A DNA stretch of 5,081 bases from Paramuribaculum sp. (lineage in GTDB: Bacteria; Bacteroidota; Bacteroidia; Bacteroidales; Muribaculaceae): the NCBI GenBank assembly GCA_029051965.1, contig JAIDJZ010000236.1, positions 1-5,081 of the forward strand, in the 5' to 3' direction. The notes beneath the pieces were generated by a model. That model ran no database searches. It was given only the letters and a program-made list of their open reading frames with translations, and was not told where the DNA came from. Made by a program: the position numbers and the translations under genes. Shown piece after piece: positions 1 through 5,081 of the stretch (its first letter is position 1; each line of letters begins with the position of its first letter).

Positions 1-2
1 GG

Positions 3-638
3 AGATGGTATGCTGGAATCCTACGCAATGCCATCGCAAAACATGTGAAGAAGCAGATTGTCCCGTCGGCTCTTACGAAACGTCAGATCAGAAACGCAAT
101 GATCGTCCTCATCATACTGACATTCTCCAAGCAATTCTATCTGGCGAGCATGACGAGCTATTTCACGTTCTTCCTCATCGACAAATTCGCCCTGTCGATC
201 CGCGACTCGCAGCTCTGCCTTTTCGCATTTCTCGCGGCTTCGGCCACAGGAATCATCGCCGGCGGCTGGGTAGGCGACAAGATCGGCCGCAAGTATGTGA
301 TCTGGGGTTCGATCTTAGGAGCCGCTCCTTTCGCGCTGCTCATGCCGTATGCCGGACTCTATGCAACTGTTGCTCTCTCTGTTGCCGTCGGACTGATCAT
401 CTCTTCCGCATTCTCGGCCATTCTCGTATTCGCCACCGAACTGAAACCAGCCCATATCGGCACAATCGCGGGCCTCTTCTTCGGCCTGTCGTTCGGCCTC
501 GGAGGAATCGGAGCCGCGTTTTTCGGATGGCTCGCCGAGCTGACCGACATCAGATTCGTTTTTCAGGTCAGCTCGCTGCTACCGCTTCTCGGCATGGTCG
601 CATGGCTTCTGCCGGACCTGAAAAAACAGAAAGGCTGA
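3..638 (+). CDS. MFS transporter, fosmidomycin-resistance (Fsr)-like, C-terminal half (5' partial)
   Basis: Inner-membrane secondary transporter, probably a drug/proton antiporter. The reading frame is open from base 3 with no convincing start (the GTG at 45 is an internal valine), so the gene begins outside the window; 211 residues are visible. Fsr-type proteins are about 400 residues, so this is the second six-helix bundle. About six hydrophobic segments are visible, roughly at residues 30-59, 71-89, 99-116, 120-145, 152-174 and 186-203. Between the second and third lies the MFS loop motif GDKIGRK (91-97), the second-half copy of motif A. The phrases YVIWGSILGAAPF, SSAFSAILVFATEL and GLGGIGAAFFGWLAELT resemble Fsr proteins, from memory of that family. 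Fsr exports fosmidomycin in E. coli, but the natural substrate here is unknown. The protein ends in a lysine-rich cytoplasmic tail. It converges on the minus-strand DUF4252 gene with a 21-base gap. The MFS call is near certain; the Fsr subfamily is likely. Confidence 0.8.
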   Translation, partial: RWYAGILRNAIAKHVKKQIVPSALTKRQIRNAMIVLIILTFSKQFYLASMTSYFTFFLIDKFALSIRDSQLCLFAFLAASATGIIAGGWVGDKIGRKYVIWGSILGAAPFALLMPYAGLYATVALSVAVGLIISSAFSAILVFATELKPAHIGTIAGLFFGLSFGLGGIGAAFFGWLAELTDIRFVFQVSSLLPLLGMVAWLLPDLKKQKG

Positions 639-646
639 CGCTTTTC
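621..646 (-). terminator. possible terminator for the minus-strand sigma-factor module
   Basis: Read on the minus strand, GAAAAGC (646-640), loop GTCA, and GCCTTTC (635-629) form a short stem with one internal A-C mismatch, followed by TG and six T residues (626-621). This is the layout of an intrinsic terminator and sits just downstream of the DUF4252 stop. On the plus strand the same stem pairs fully with one G-U wobble but is followed by C residues, so it fits the minus direction better. The stem is short and lies inside the end of the transporter gene, so the call is tentative. Confidence 0.3.
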
Positions 647-659
647 CCCCACAGGAGAA

Positions 660-1121
660 TCAGGCGGGATCGAAGGTCACTTCTCCCGTAATGACGACAA
701 GCGTAGCATCGGTCTGATCGGCATTATAGACGAGAAGAAGCGAATATTTCCCCTCATTTCCGGAAACCGGAATCCCATAGACGGAAGTGACATCTTCATC
801 ATCATTCTGCTGAAACAGAAGCTCGGCATCACTGTTTGCTGAAACAAAGGCAGCCAACGACTCACGACAAGCCTTCAGCCCAGAAGTCTTGTTGGTCGTG
901 AACACACTCAGAGAGGTGGCCTTGCCAAGCTGAACTCCGAATCGGCCGAGACTTCCAAGAGACGGAACCGATGCCAGCAATGCTTTCGACACATAGACCG
1001 TCTCGATATCCTTGCGGCCAGTCAATTCGGAAAAATACTTCTGCGCGCTGACTACAGGCATGCCTGAAATCATGATCGCCAAACTGAGGATTGCTCTCTT
1101 AACAAATCGATTCATATTCAT
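660..1121 (-). CDS. secreted DUF4252 family protein
   Basis: 153 residues. The N-terminus is a Sec signal peptide: basic MNMNRFVKR, a hydrophobic stretch at 10-24, and a likely signal peptidase I site VSA|Q after residue 26. There is no lipobox cysteine, so the mature protein is probably soluble in the periplasm or outside the cell. The rest fits DUF4252: a stretch around VYVSKALLASVPSLG (42-56), a strand near LSVFTTN (71-77), a helix at 80-95, and a C-terminal pair of strands ending LVVITGEVTF (141-150). DUF4252 has no established biochemical function. In Bacteroidetes it commonly sits beside an ECF sigma factor, as it does here. The start overlaps the upstream anti-sigma stop by four bases (ATGA), which indicates translational coupling. 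A second in-frame ATG two codons later is a possible alternative start. Its role may be to report envelope state to the anti-sigma protein; this is inference from context. Confidence 0.85.
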   Translation of the reverse strand: MNMNRFVKRAILSLAIMISGMPVVSAQKYFSELTGRKDIETVYVSKALLASVPSLGSLGRFGVQLGKATSLSVFTTNKTSGLKACRESLAAFVSANSDAELLFQQNDDEDVTSVYGIPVSGNEGKYSLLLVYNADQTDATLVVITGEVTFDPA

Positions 1122-1786
1122 AATTCTTTAAGGACGTTATTAACTTCATCAAACTGCGACTCAGCGTCGACACACGCCAGATTTACTTTCGACAGCGTGC
1201 GGTTGAGCAATTCAACCGACACTTCGATGGCTTTCCGTTGTTTTTTATCCGGGACGCTGCGTCTGAGGCCCGACCGACGTTTTGCCGGACTCCTTTTCAC
1301 TGTCCCCGACTTTACAGACGTAGTCTCACCGGGCTCAGCCTCCGTTTCATCACATATATGCCGGGGGGCCTCAGCCACTACGCTTCCTGATCCGTCGCTT
1401 CCGACAGAATCCATTTTGTTTCCGTCAGCCGGCACCTCGGCAAAAACCGGAGCATCAGTGCCGGCCCCACCCGTACGGTCAAGGAGATTCACGCTGACGA
1501 AAACAGCTCCCACGACAGCCGCGGCAGCAATGCCCCATCTGGCAATCAGCAGCAAAGGACTTCTGCGGCCGATGCGGCTCACTGCCCGAGTAAGCCGCTC
1601 GGGCGGCGCGAACTCCCCGGCGGAGGGATGCATCGCATTGAAAATCCTCCGTTCGGTCTCAAGCTCCGGCGAAAGCGAGCGGGCTCGGCTGAAATAGTTG
1701 GAGATCTGCCGCACTTCAGCCTCCGTGGCCTCTCCGGCATAGTAGCGATCAAGAAGCCGTCTGATTTTGTCGGTGTCTGTTTCCAT
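1118..1786 (-). CDS. membrane anti-sigma factor-like protein
   Basis: 222 residues from ATG at 1786. GTG at 1789 would add one residue, but ATG forms a TGATG overlap with the sigma stop and is preferred. The N-terminal domain (1-75) is charged and helical with a pattern seen at the start of many Bacteroidetes anti-sigma proteins: LLDRYYAGEATEAEVRQI (11-28), then NYF. A single transmembrane helix spans about 78-102 (LLLIARWGIAAAAVVGAVFV). Next come a glycine/acidic stretch (105-155), a strongly basic linker (159-187) and a C-terminal amphipathic helix (188-222) ending VNNVLKEL. Inferred role: the cytoplasmic domain binds and inhibits the sigma factor encoded just upstream, and the periplasmic part senses the signal. 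No zinc-binding HxxxCxxC motif is visible, so it is not a ZAS-type anti-sigma factor. The call rests on architecture and gene position rather than on a family I can name. Confidence 0.72.
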   Translation of the reverse strand: METDTDKIRRLLDRYYAGEATEAEVRQISNYFSRARSLSPELETERRIFNAMHPSAGEFAPPERLTRAVSRIGRRSPLLLIARWGIAAAAVVGAVFVSVNLLDRTGGAGTDAPVFAEVPADGNKMDSVGSDGSGSVVAEAPRHICDETEAEPGETTSVKSGTVKRSPAKRRSGLRRSVPDKKQRKAIEVSVELLNRTLSKVNLACVDAESQFDEVNNVLKEL

Positions 1787-2286
1787 CACTCTGAGTATTT
1801 AATAAATAGTTCACGAATGCGTTTTCTTCCGCGCGATAGAAGAGTGCGCACATTTGCCGGAGAGAATCCGGTCAGCTCAGCAATCTCGTCGTTGGAACAT
1901 CCGCCTACCGACGACATTCTCACCACACGCTGCTGCGCTTCGGGCAACGACGCCATCAGTTTCAGCGCCAGATCGAGATCGGAACGGATCCCGACTATAT
2001 CACCTGCGACATTGTCGGCCAACGGCATGTCTTCGCTGACAGCAACCGCCAATCCATCGCAGGAACGAGAGCGCGCCATGTCATAGAACCGGTTGCGCAA
2101 CGCCGCCATGCAATAAGCCTCAGGGTTAGCCGCTCCTGCAAGCCGGTCGCGGCCGGTCCAGAGCTTCAGCAATGTTTCCTGAGTCAGATCACACGCCTCG
2201 TCGGCATCGGCCGTCAGGGCCAATGCCACGCGATACATCCGCGGATAGATTCCGGCTATGATATTCTGATACTCTTTTCGCGTCAT
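1786..2286 (-). CDS. ECF-type RNA polymerase sigma-70 factor
   Basis: 166 residues from ATG at 2286. An upstream in-frame GTG at 2313 would add nine residues (MSCESTTVY) with no family-like character, so the ATG is preferred. Sigma region 2 covers about 10-75, with the region 2.2 core DLTQETLLKLW (33-43) that binds the beta' coiled coil, and ALRNRFYDMARS (62-73) in the -10 recognition part. Region 4 covers about 104-162: LPEAQQRVV (114-122), then a helix-turn-helix at SNDEIAELTGFSPANVRTLLSRGRKRIREL (131-160, a conserved ECF layout). Regions 1 and 3 are absent, as expected for an ECF factor. The stop overlaps the anti-sigma start (TGATG). rarA ends 78 bases upstream on the same strand. No TAnnTTTG promoter is visible in that gap, so expression comes either from rarA read-through or from an autoregulated ECF promoter. 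The target regulon is unknown. Confidence 0.93.
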   Translation of the reverse strand: MTRKEYQNIIAGIYPRMYRVALALTADADEACDLTQETLLKLWTGRDRLAGAANPEAYCMAALRNRFYDMARSRSCDGLAVAVSEDMPLADNVAGDIVGIRSDLDLALKLMASLPEAQQRVVRMSSVGGCSNDEIAELTGFSPANVRTLLSRGRKRIRELFIKYSE

Positions 2287-2320
2287 ATATACTGTCGTTG
2301 ATTCGCACGACACTTATTAA

Positions 2321-2347
2321 GACCACCGACCGACGCGAATTGTTACA
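2321..2347 (-). promoter_or_regulatory. possible autoregulated ECF promoter before the sigma gene
   Basis: On the minus strand, TGTAAC (2347-2342) and GGTC (2324-2321) lie 17 bases apart, about 35 bases before the chosen ATG. Many ECF sigma factors recognise an AAC-containing -35 box and a GTC-like -10 box at about 16-17 bases spacing, and many drive their own operon. The match is short and the specificity of this sigma factor is unknown, so this is a weak candidate. No housekeeping-type box competes with it in the gap 2287-2364. Confidence 0.2.
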
Positions 2348-2364
2348 CTCTCCCCCGATTTTTT

Positions 2365-3651
2365 TCACTCGCCATTCTCTTCCGGATGCCAGCGCATCTG
2401 CTGAAGCTGGGCCGAACGGGCCTCGGCGGGATTGTTTCCGGGATGCCAGAACACGGGATGTCCGAGAGGGTCGGGAAAGTACTGCTGGCTTACAAAATTG
2501 CCCGGATAGTTGTGGGGATAGAGATAGTTATGACCATAGCCCATATCCTTCATGAGTTTGGTCGGGGCATTTCTCAGATGCAACGGCACAGGACTGTTGC
2601 CCGTTTTCCGGACAAAGTCAAGCGCGTCATTGATCGCACAATAGGCAGAATTGCTTTTGGGCGAGGTTGCGAGGTAGATCACGCATTCAGCCAGCGGAAT
2701 CCGCCCTTCAGGCCACCCGATCTTGTGGATAGCATCGAAGGTTGCGTTGGCGAGCAACAGCGCGTTGGGGTTGGCAAGCCCGACATCCTCGGCCGCAAAA
2801 ATGACCATGCGGCGGGCAATAAACTCAGGCTCTTCGCCACCCTCGATCATGCGTGCGAGCCAGTAGACCGCTGCATCGGGATCGGAACCGCGCATCGACT
2901 TTATGAAGGCCGAAATGATGTCGTAGTGCATCTCGCCGTTGCGGTCATAGGCCGCAGGATTTCTCTGAAGCGACTCGGTCACGATGCGGTCAGAGATGAC
3001 AATCGGCTTCCCTTCCGGAGTCGACTGCTCAAGCAAGTCGAGGATATTCAGCAGCTTCCGGGCATCTCCGCCGGCAAAACGGAATAGCGCCGATGTCGAT
3101 TCGACTTCTACGCCGTGGGACCGGAGGATTTCATCATTATTGATTGCCCGCTGGAAAAGCTCATTAAGGTCAAGGTCTCCGAGGGGATTCAGGGTGTAGA
3201 CCTGTGCGCGTGAAAGAAGCGGACGTATGACTTCGAAGGAAGGATTCTCGGTTGTGGCGCCGATAAGTGTGACCGTACCGTCTTCGACAGCTGCGAGCAG
3301 ACTGTCCTGCTGCGACTTTGTGAACCGGTGGATTTCATCAATGAAGAGAATCGGACGCCGCTCGGAGAAGATGCTGGCGGCCTCCTTCCGGCATCGGTCG
3401 AGGATTTCCCGGACCTCTTTCACACCGGAACTGACCGCACTGAGCGTATGGAAACCGGCCCGGCAAGTGTTGGCGATGATTCTTGCCAGCGTCGTTTTTC
3501 CGACTCCCGGAGGCCCCCACAGAATAAAAGAAGCGATGTTTCCGGACTCGATCATACGGCGGATAATGGCACCCTGTCCGACAAGGTGAGCCTGTCCGAC
3601 GTACTCATCAATATTTTTAGGCCGAAGACGTTCGGCAAGCGGCTGCTTCAT
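2365..3651 (-). CDS. rarA: replication-associated recombination protein A (AAA+ ATPase, RarA/MgsA)
   Basis: 428 residues, close to the usual length (E. coli RarA is about 447). RarA is a cytoplasmic tetrameric ATPase that acts at stalled replication forks, interacts with SSB and is related to clamp loaders. Motifs seen: the opening PLAERLRPKNIDEYVGQAHL (4-23); Walker A GPPGVGKT (46-53); Walker B LFIDEIHRF (102-110) with catalytic D105/E106; sensor 1 GATTENPSF (131-139); LLSRAQVY (145-152), probably the arginine-finger region; sensor 2 GGDARKLLN (194-202). The C-terminal RarA-specific tetramerisation domain follows, with DIISAFIKSMRGSDPDAAVYW (244-264), FAAEDVGLANP (285-295) and VPLHLRNAPTKLMK (355-368). 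An in-frame TAA two codons before the ATG fixes the start. It is divergent from the RNA/membrane-protein unit to its right and upstream of the sigma module on the same strand. All key residues are present and the gene looks intact. Confidence 0.96.
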   Translation of the reverse strand: MKQPLAERLRPKNIDEYVGQAHLVGQGAIIRRMIESGNIASFILWGPPGVGKTTLARIIANTCRAGFHTLSAVSSGVKEVREILDRCRKEAASIFSERRPILFIDEIHRFTKSQQDSLLAAVEDGTVTLIGATTENPSFEVIRPLLSRAQVYTLNPLGDLDLNELFQRAINNDEILRSHGVEVESTSALFRFAGGDARKLLNILDLLEQSTPEGKPIVISDRIVTESLQRNPAAYDRNGEMHYDIISAFIKSMRGSDPDAAVYWLARMIEGGEEPEFIARRMVIFAAEDVGLANPNALLLANATFDAIHKIGWPEGRIPLAECVIYLATSPKSNSAYCAINDALDFVRKTGNSPVPLHLRNAPTKLMKDMGYGHNYLYPHNYPGNFVSQQYFPDPLGHPVFWHPGNNPAEARSAQLQQMRWHPEENGE

Positions 3652-3742
3652 ACTTTAGAGGTTGATGACAAGAAGGAGCGAGGGCGAAAACCGCCCGTCG
3701 GCCGGTGTCTACCTACAGACTGATGCGCCCCGGCCGGGAACG

Positions 3743-3772
3743 CAAAATTACATTATTTCCTGAAAATAGCAT
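3743..3772 (-). promoter_or_regulatory. candidate promoter for rarA
   Basis: On the minus strand, TAATTTTG (3750-3743) matches the Bacteroidetes -7 box TAnnTTTG at all six fixed positions. Nineteen bases upstream is ATG (3772-3770) where the consensus has TTG, so the -33 box is one base off. Transcription would start near 3735-3739 and give a leader of about 85 bases before the rarA ATG. The surrounding 3742-3800 stretch is AT-rich. Confidence 0.5.
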
Positions 3773-3802
3773 GTTAACAGAATATAATATTCAAATATCG
3801 CG

Positions 3803-3832
3803 TTGGAGTGTTAACAATTTTCGTTAACTTTA
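3803..3832 (+). promoter_or_regulatory. Bacteroidetes-type promoter for the structured RNA and the 4014 operon
   Basis: TTG (3803-3805), exactly 19 bases, then TAACTTTA (3825-3832). This matches the Bacteroidetes housekeeping consensus TTG-N19-TAnnTTTG except for the final base. An AT-rich upstream region (3772-3800) fits an active promoter. The expected start is near 3837-3841, immediately before the structured RNA candidate and about 174 bases before the ATG at 4014. I see no other promoter between here and 4014, so this one probably serves the downstream genes as well. Confidence 0.65.
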
Positions 3833-3837
3833 CACGC

Positions 3838-3985
3838 AGAAACGCGTCGTCACCCTGCCGGCGCCGGATGCGGACAGACTCATCCGGCAGAGCTTATGCG
3901 ATGTGAACCACCGAACAAACCGTCAGGCCGCAGCGTTAAAGTTCTAAACGGGATGTTGTCAGGGTCAAAGCCCCACAGCTTTCTG
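3838..3985 (+). ncRNA. candidate structured RNA or long leader, SRP (4.5S) RNA-like
   Basis: This gene-free stretch lies directly after a good promoter and has extensive pairing. ACCCTG (3852-3857) pairs with CAGGGT (3960-3965), enclosing 114 bases, about the size of small bacterial SRP RNA. Inside it, AGAGCTT (3889-3895) pairs with AAGTTCT (3939-3945), with one G-U pair, and CATCC (3881-3885) can pair with GGATG (3951-3955). Near the middle are TGTGAACC (3902-3909), CCGTCAGG (3920-3927) and GCAGCGTTAA (3930-3939), which resemble the conserved SRP RNA order UGUGAACC-GUCAGG-[GGAA loop]-GCAGC-GUAA. However, only two bases separate CAGG from GCAGC, where about eleven including the GGAA tetraloop are expected, so it is not a canonical SRP RNA. 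A weak hairpin, AAAGC (3967-3971) with GCTTT (3978-3982), follows without a clear T-run. Alternatives are another Bacteroidales small RNA, a cis-regulatory leader of the gene at 4014, or a degenerate SRP RNA copy. The ends are approximate. Confidence 0.4.
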
Positions 3986-4013
3986 AAATGTAGAATCTTA
4001 ACACAAAGAAGTT

Positions 4014-4256
4014 ATGGAAACTGAAAAGAAAAAATCGTCGATGCCCCACACTATGCGGAACATATTCGGCATATTCATGATTGTGATCTACGTCGCAATG
4101 GGTATTCTTTTTCTCTGCGGATTCTTCCCTCAGCTCAGCGGCAACTGGGAGTGGGTGCGCTGGACCGGCGGCGTCATCTTTATTCTTTACGGATTCTGGC
4201 GCGGCTACCGCCAGTTCAAAGGTATTGACGAGGATGTGACCTCGCGCACCGAATGA
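4014..4256 (+). CDS. small two-helix membrane protein of unknown function
   Basis: 80 residues. The layout is a basic, lysine-rich N-terminus (METEKKKSS, then PHTMR), a first transmembrane helix at about 17-38 (IFGIFMIVIYVAMGILFLCG), a short loop with NWEW (44-47), a second helix at about 49-62 (RWTGGVIFILYGF), and a charged tail (RGYRQFKGIDED). By the positive-inside rule both ends should be cytoplasmic. A purine-rich AAAGAAG (4005-4011) precedes the ATG. The gene is 59 bases upstream of a PstS-like lipoprotein on the same strand, so the two are probably cotranscribed. From memory, similar small proteins sit with PstS-like lipoproteins and ExbB/ExbD/TonB genes in Bacteroidales; the rest of such a cluster would lie past the right edge and cannot be seen. 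I cannot assign a function. It may be an accessory subunit of an envelope complex. Confidence 0.8.
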   Translation: METEKKKSSMPHTMRNIFGIFMIVIYVAMGILFLCGFFPQLSGNWEWVRWTGGVIFILYGFWRGYRQFKGIDEDVTSRTE

Positions 4257-4315
4257 TGCAGGCGGCCTCTAACCGAAATTCCTCCAACCACCACTGACGA
4301 AGACCTGAAAATAAT

Positions 4316-5081
4316 ATGAAGCACCATTTCTTCAGATTCATGCTTGCAGGAGCTGTCTTTTCAACGGCCTTTGCAAGTTCATGCGGAAACAGCGAAAACA
4401 AGGGCGGACAGTCCACTACGATCAGTTCCGGCCTGACTGAAATTGCCTGCGACGCATCGTTTGAGGACATTATCTCGCAGGAGATAGATGTCTACGAATA
4501 CATCTATCCGAAAGCAAACATAATGCCTTACTATGTCGACGAGAATGCGGCGATCGACTCGCTGCTCAACTTCGGCGTGAAGCTTGCTGTCACCACACGT
4601 CCGCTGACGGAAAAAGAGGTTTCGTATCTCAAGAGCCACAAAAAACAGGTGCGTCAGAGCCAGATCGCCGTCGACGCGCTTGCGCTCATCGTCAATCCAG
4701 AAAACAATATGGAGATCATGGACCTCACTGACCTCCGCGACATTCTTTCGGGCAAAATAACCGAATGGGACAAGGTTGTGCCCGGATCGAAGCTCGGCAA
4801 AATTTCAGTCGTGTTCGACCATCAGGGTTCATCGACTGTCAAATACATGCGCGACTCGCTGCTCAACGGAGGCAACCTCGGGCCGAACTGCTATGCCCAG
4901 AAAACTCCGACGGCCGTGTTTGACGCTGTCGAGAAGAACAAGGATGCGATCGGAATCATCGGCGTCAGCTGGATCAATGACGATCTTCAGGGACGCCATC
5001 TTTCAACCGAAGAGATCACGCAGGCGATCGAACGCAACGCCACTGTCGACCAACGGTTCAAGACCAACGTAAAAGTGCTCA
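4316..5081 (+). CDS. PstS-like phosphate ABC transporter substrate-binding lipoprotein (3' partial)
   Basis: ATG at 4316; the frame stays open to the window end, giving 255 residues. The N-terminus is a lipoprotein signal: MKHHFFRF, a hydrophobic core at 9-19, then ASSC with acylation expected on C23. The body fits the PBP-like-2/PstS fold: ACDASFEDIISQEIDVYEYIYP (44-65), VTTRPLTEKE (92-101), IAVDALALIVNPEN (117-130), LTDLRDILSGKITEWDKVVPG (137-157), SVVFDHQGSSTVKYMRDSLL (164-183) and AIGIIGVSWIND (211-222). The DILSGKITEWDKV segment is highly characteristic of PstS relatives. Classical PstS has an R-x-x-SGT anion-binding loop; here the matching stretch reads DHQGSST, with no arginine before it, so phosphate binding is uncertain. 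It follows the small membrane protein by 59 bases. No pstCAB genes are visible in the window, so this may not be a classical Pst transporter component. Confidence 0.85.
   Translation, partial: MKHHFFRFMLAGAVFSTAFASSCGNSENKGGQSTTISSGLTEIACDASFEDIISQEIDVYEYIYPKANIMPYYVDENAAIDSLLNFGVKLAVTTRPLTEKEVSYLKSHKKQVRQSQIAVDALALIVNPENNMEIMDLTDLRDILSGKITEWDKVVPGSKLGKISVVFDHQGSSTVKYMRDSLLNGGNLGPNCYAQKTPTAVFDAVEKNKDAIGIIGVSWINDDLQGRHLSTEEITQAIERNATVDQRFKTNVKVL

Noticed and set aside
5..691. Open plus-strand frame of 228 codons over the transporter gene
   Set aside because: Its translation is arginine/histidine-rich and resembles no family, while the frame starting at base 3 gives a clear MFS protein.
1197..1697. 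Open plus-strand frame of 166 codons opposite the anti-sigma gene
   Set aside because: The translation is low-complexity, rich in S, R, A and P, as expected from an antisense shadow. The minus-strand gene is supported by overlaps on both sides.
2386..3087. Open plus-strand frame of 233 codons antisense to rarA
   Set aside because: It lies wholly opposite rarA, whose protein is conserved with all motifs intact. The antisense translation is rich in R, G and H and shows no recognisable domain or signal.
3902..3939. A canonical SRP RNA domain IV
   Set aside because: GTCAGG and GCAGC are present but the GGAA tetraloop and its closing bases are missing, so the region is reported only as SRP-like.
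3967..3985. Hairpin AAAGC/GCTTT as a terminator for the RNA candidate
   Set aside because: The stem is only five base pairs and is followed by CTGAAATG, not a T-run. It is too weak to list as a terminator.
4776..5072. Open plus-strand frame of 98 codons inside the PstS-like gene
   Set aside because: It is out of frame with a clear substrate-binding protein and its product is serine/arginine-rich without a domain.
1..5081. Mobile elements, CRISPR arrays, tRNA or rRNA genes
   Set aside because: I saw no transposase motifs, regularly spaced repeats, terminal inverted repeats, tRNA-like arms or rRNA segments.

Overview
The window looks like a chromosomal segment of a Bacteroidales bacterium, probably a gut lineage such as Muribaculaceae or Bacteroidaceae. 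Four signs support this: a DUF4252 protein next to an ECF sigma factor and a membrane anti-sigma protein, a promoter of the TTG-N19-TAnnTTTG type, A-rich sequence rather than strong Shine-Dalgarno sites before the genes, and a PstS-like lipoprotein of the Bacteroidetes type. The lineage is inferred from gene content; no rRNA gene is present.

Layout: (1) 3-638, plus strand, the C-terminal half of a major facilitator transporter of the fosmidomycin-resistance (Fsr) type, cut by the left edge. (2) 660-3651, minus strand, read right to left: rarA/mgsA (a replication-restart AAA+ ATPase), a 78-base gap, an ECF sigma-70 factor, a single-pass membrane anti-sigma-like protein, and a secreted DUF4252 protein. 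The last three overlap at their stop/start codons (TGATG and ATGA), so they form a translationally coupled module. A weak hairpin lies at the convergent end with the transporter gene. (3) 3652-4013, a 362-base gene-free region with divergent promoters and a candidate structured RNA. That RNA has several signatures of bacterial SRP (4.5S) RNA but lacks the GGAA-loop segment. (4) 4014 to the right edge, plus strand: a small two-helix membrane protein followed by a PstS-like lipoprotein cut by the right edge.

How the genes work together (inference): the sigma factor would be held at the membrane by the anti-sigma protein, and the secreted DUF4252 protein would act on or respond to the same envelope signal. 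rarA is a housekeeping gene that may contribute read-through transcription. The small membrane protein and the lipoprotein form an envelope operon apparently transcribed from the promoter that also drives the structured RNA.

No mobile element, CRISPR array, tRNA or rRNA gene was found. Most of the window is ordinary core Bacteroidales content. The best candidate for something unusual is the structured RNA at about 3838-3985.
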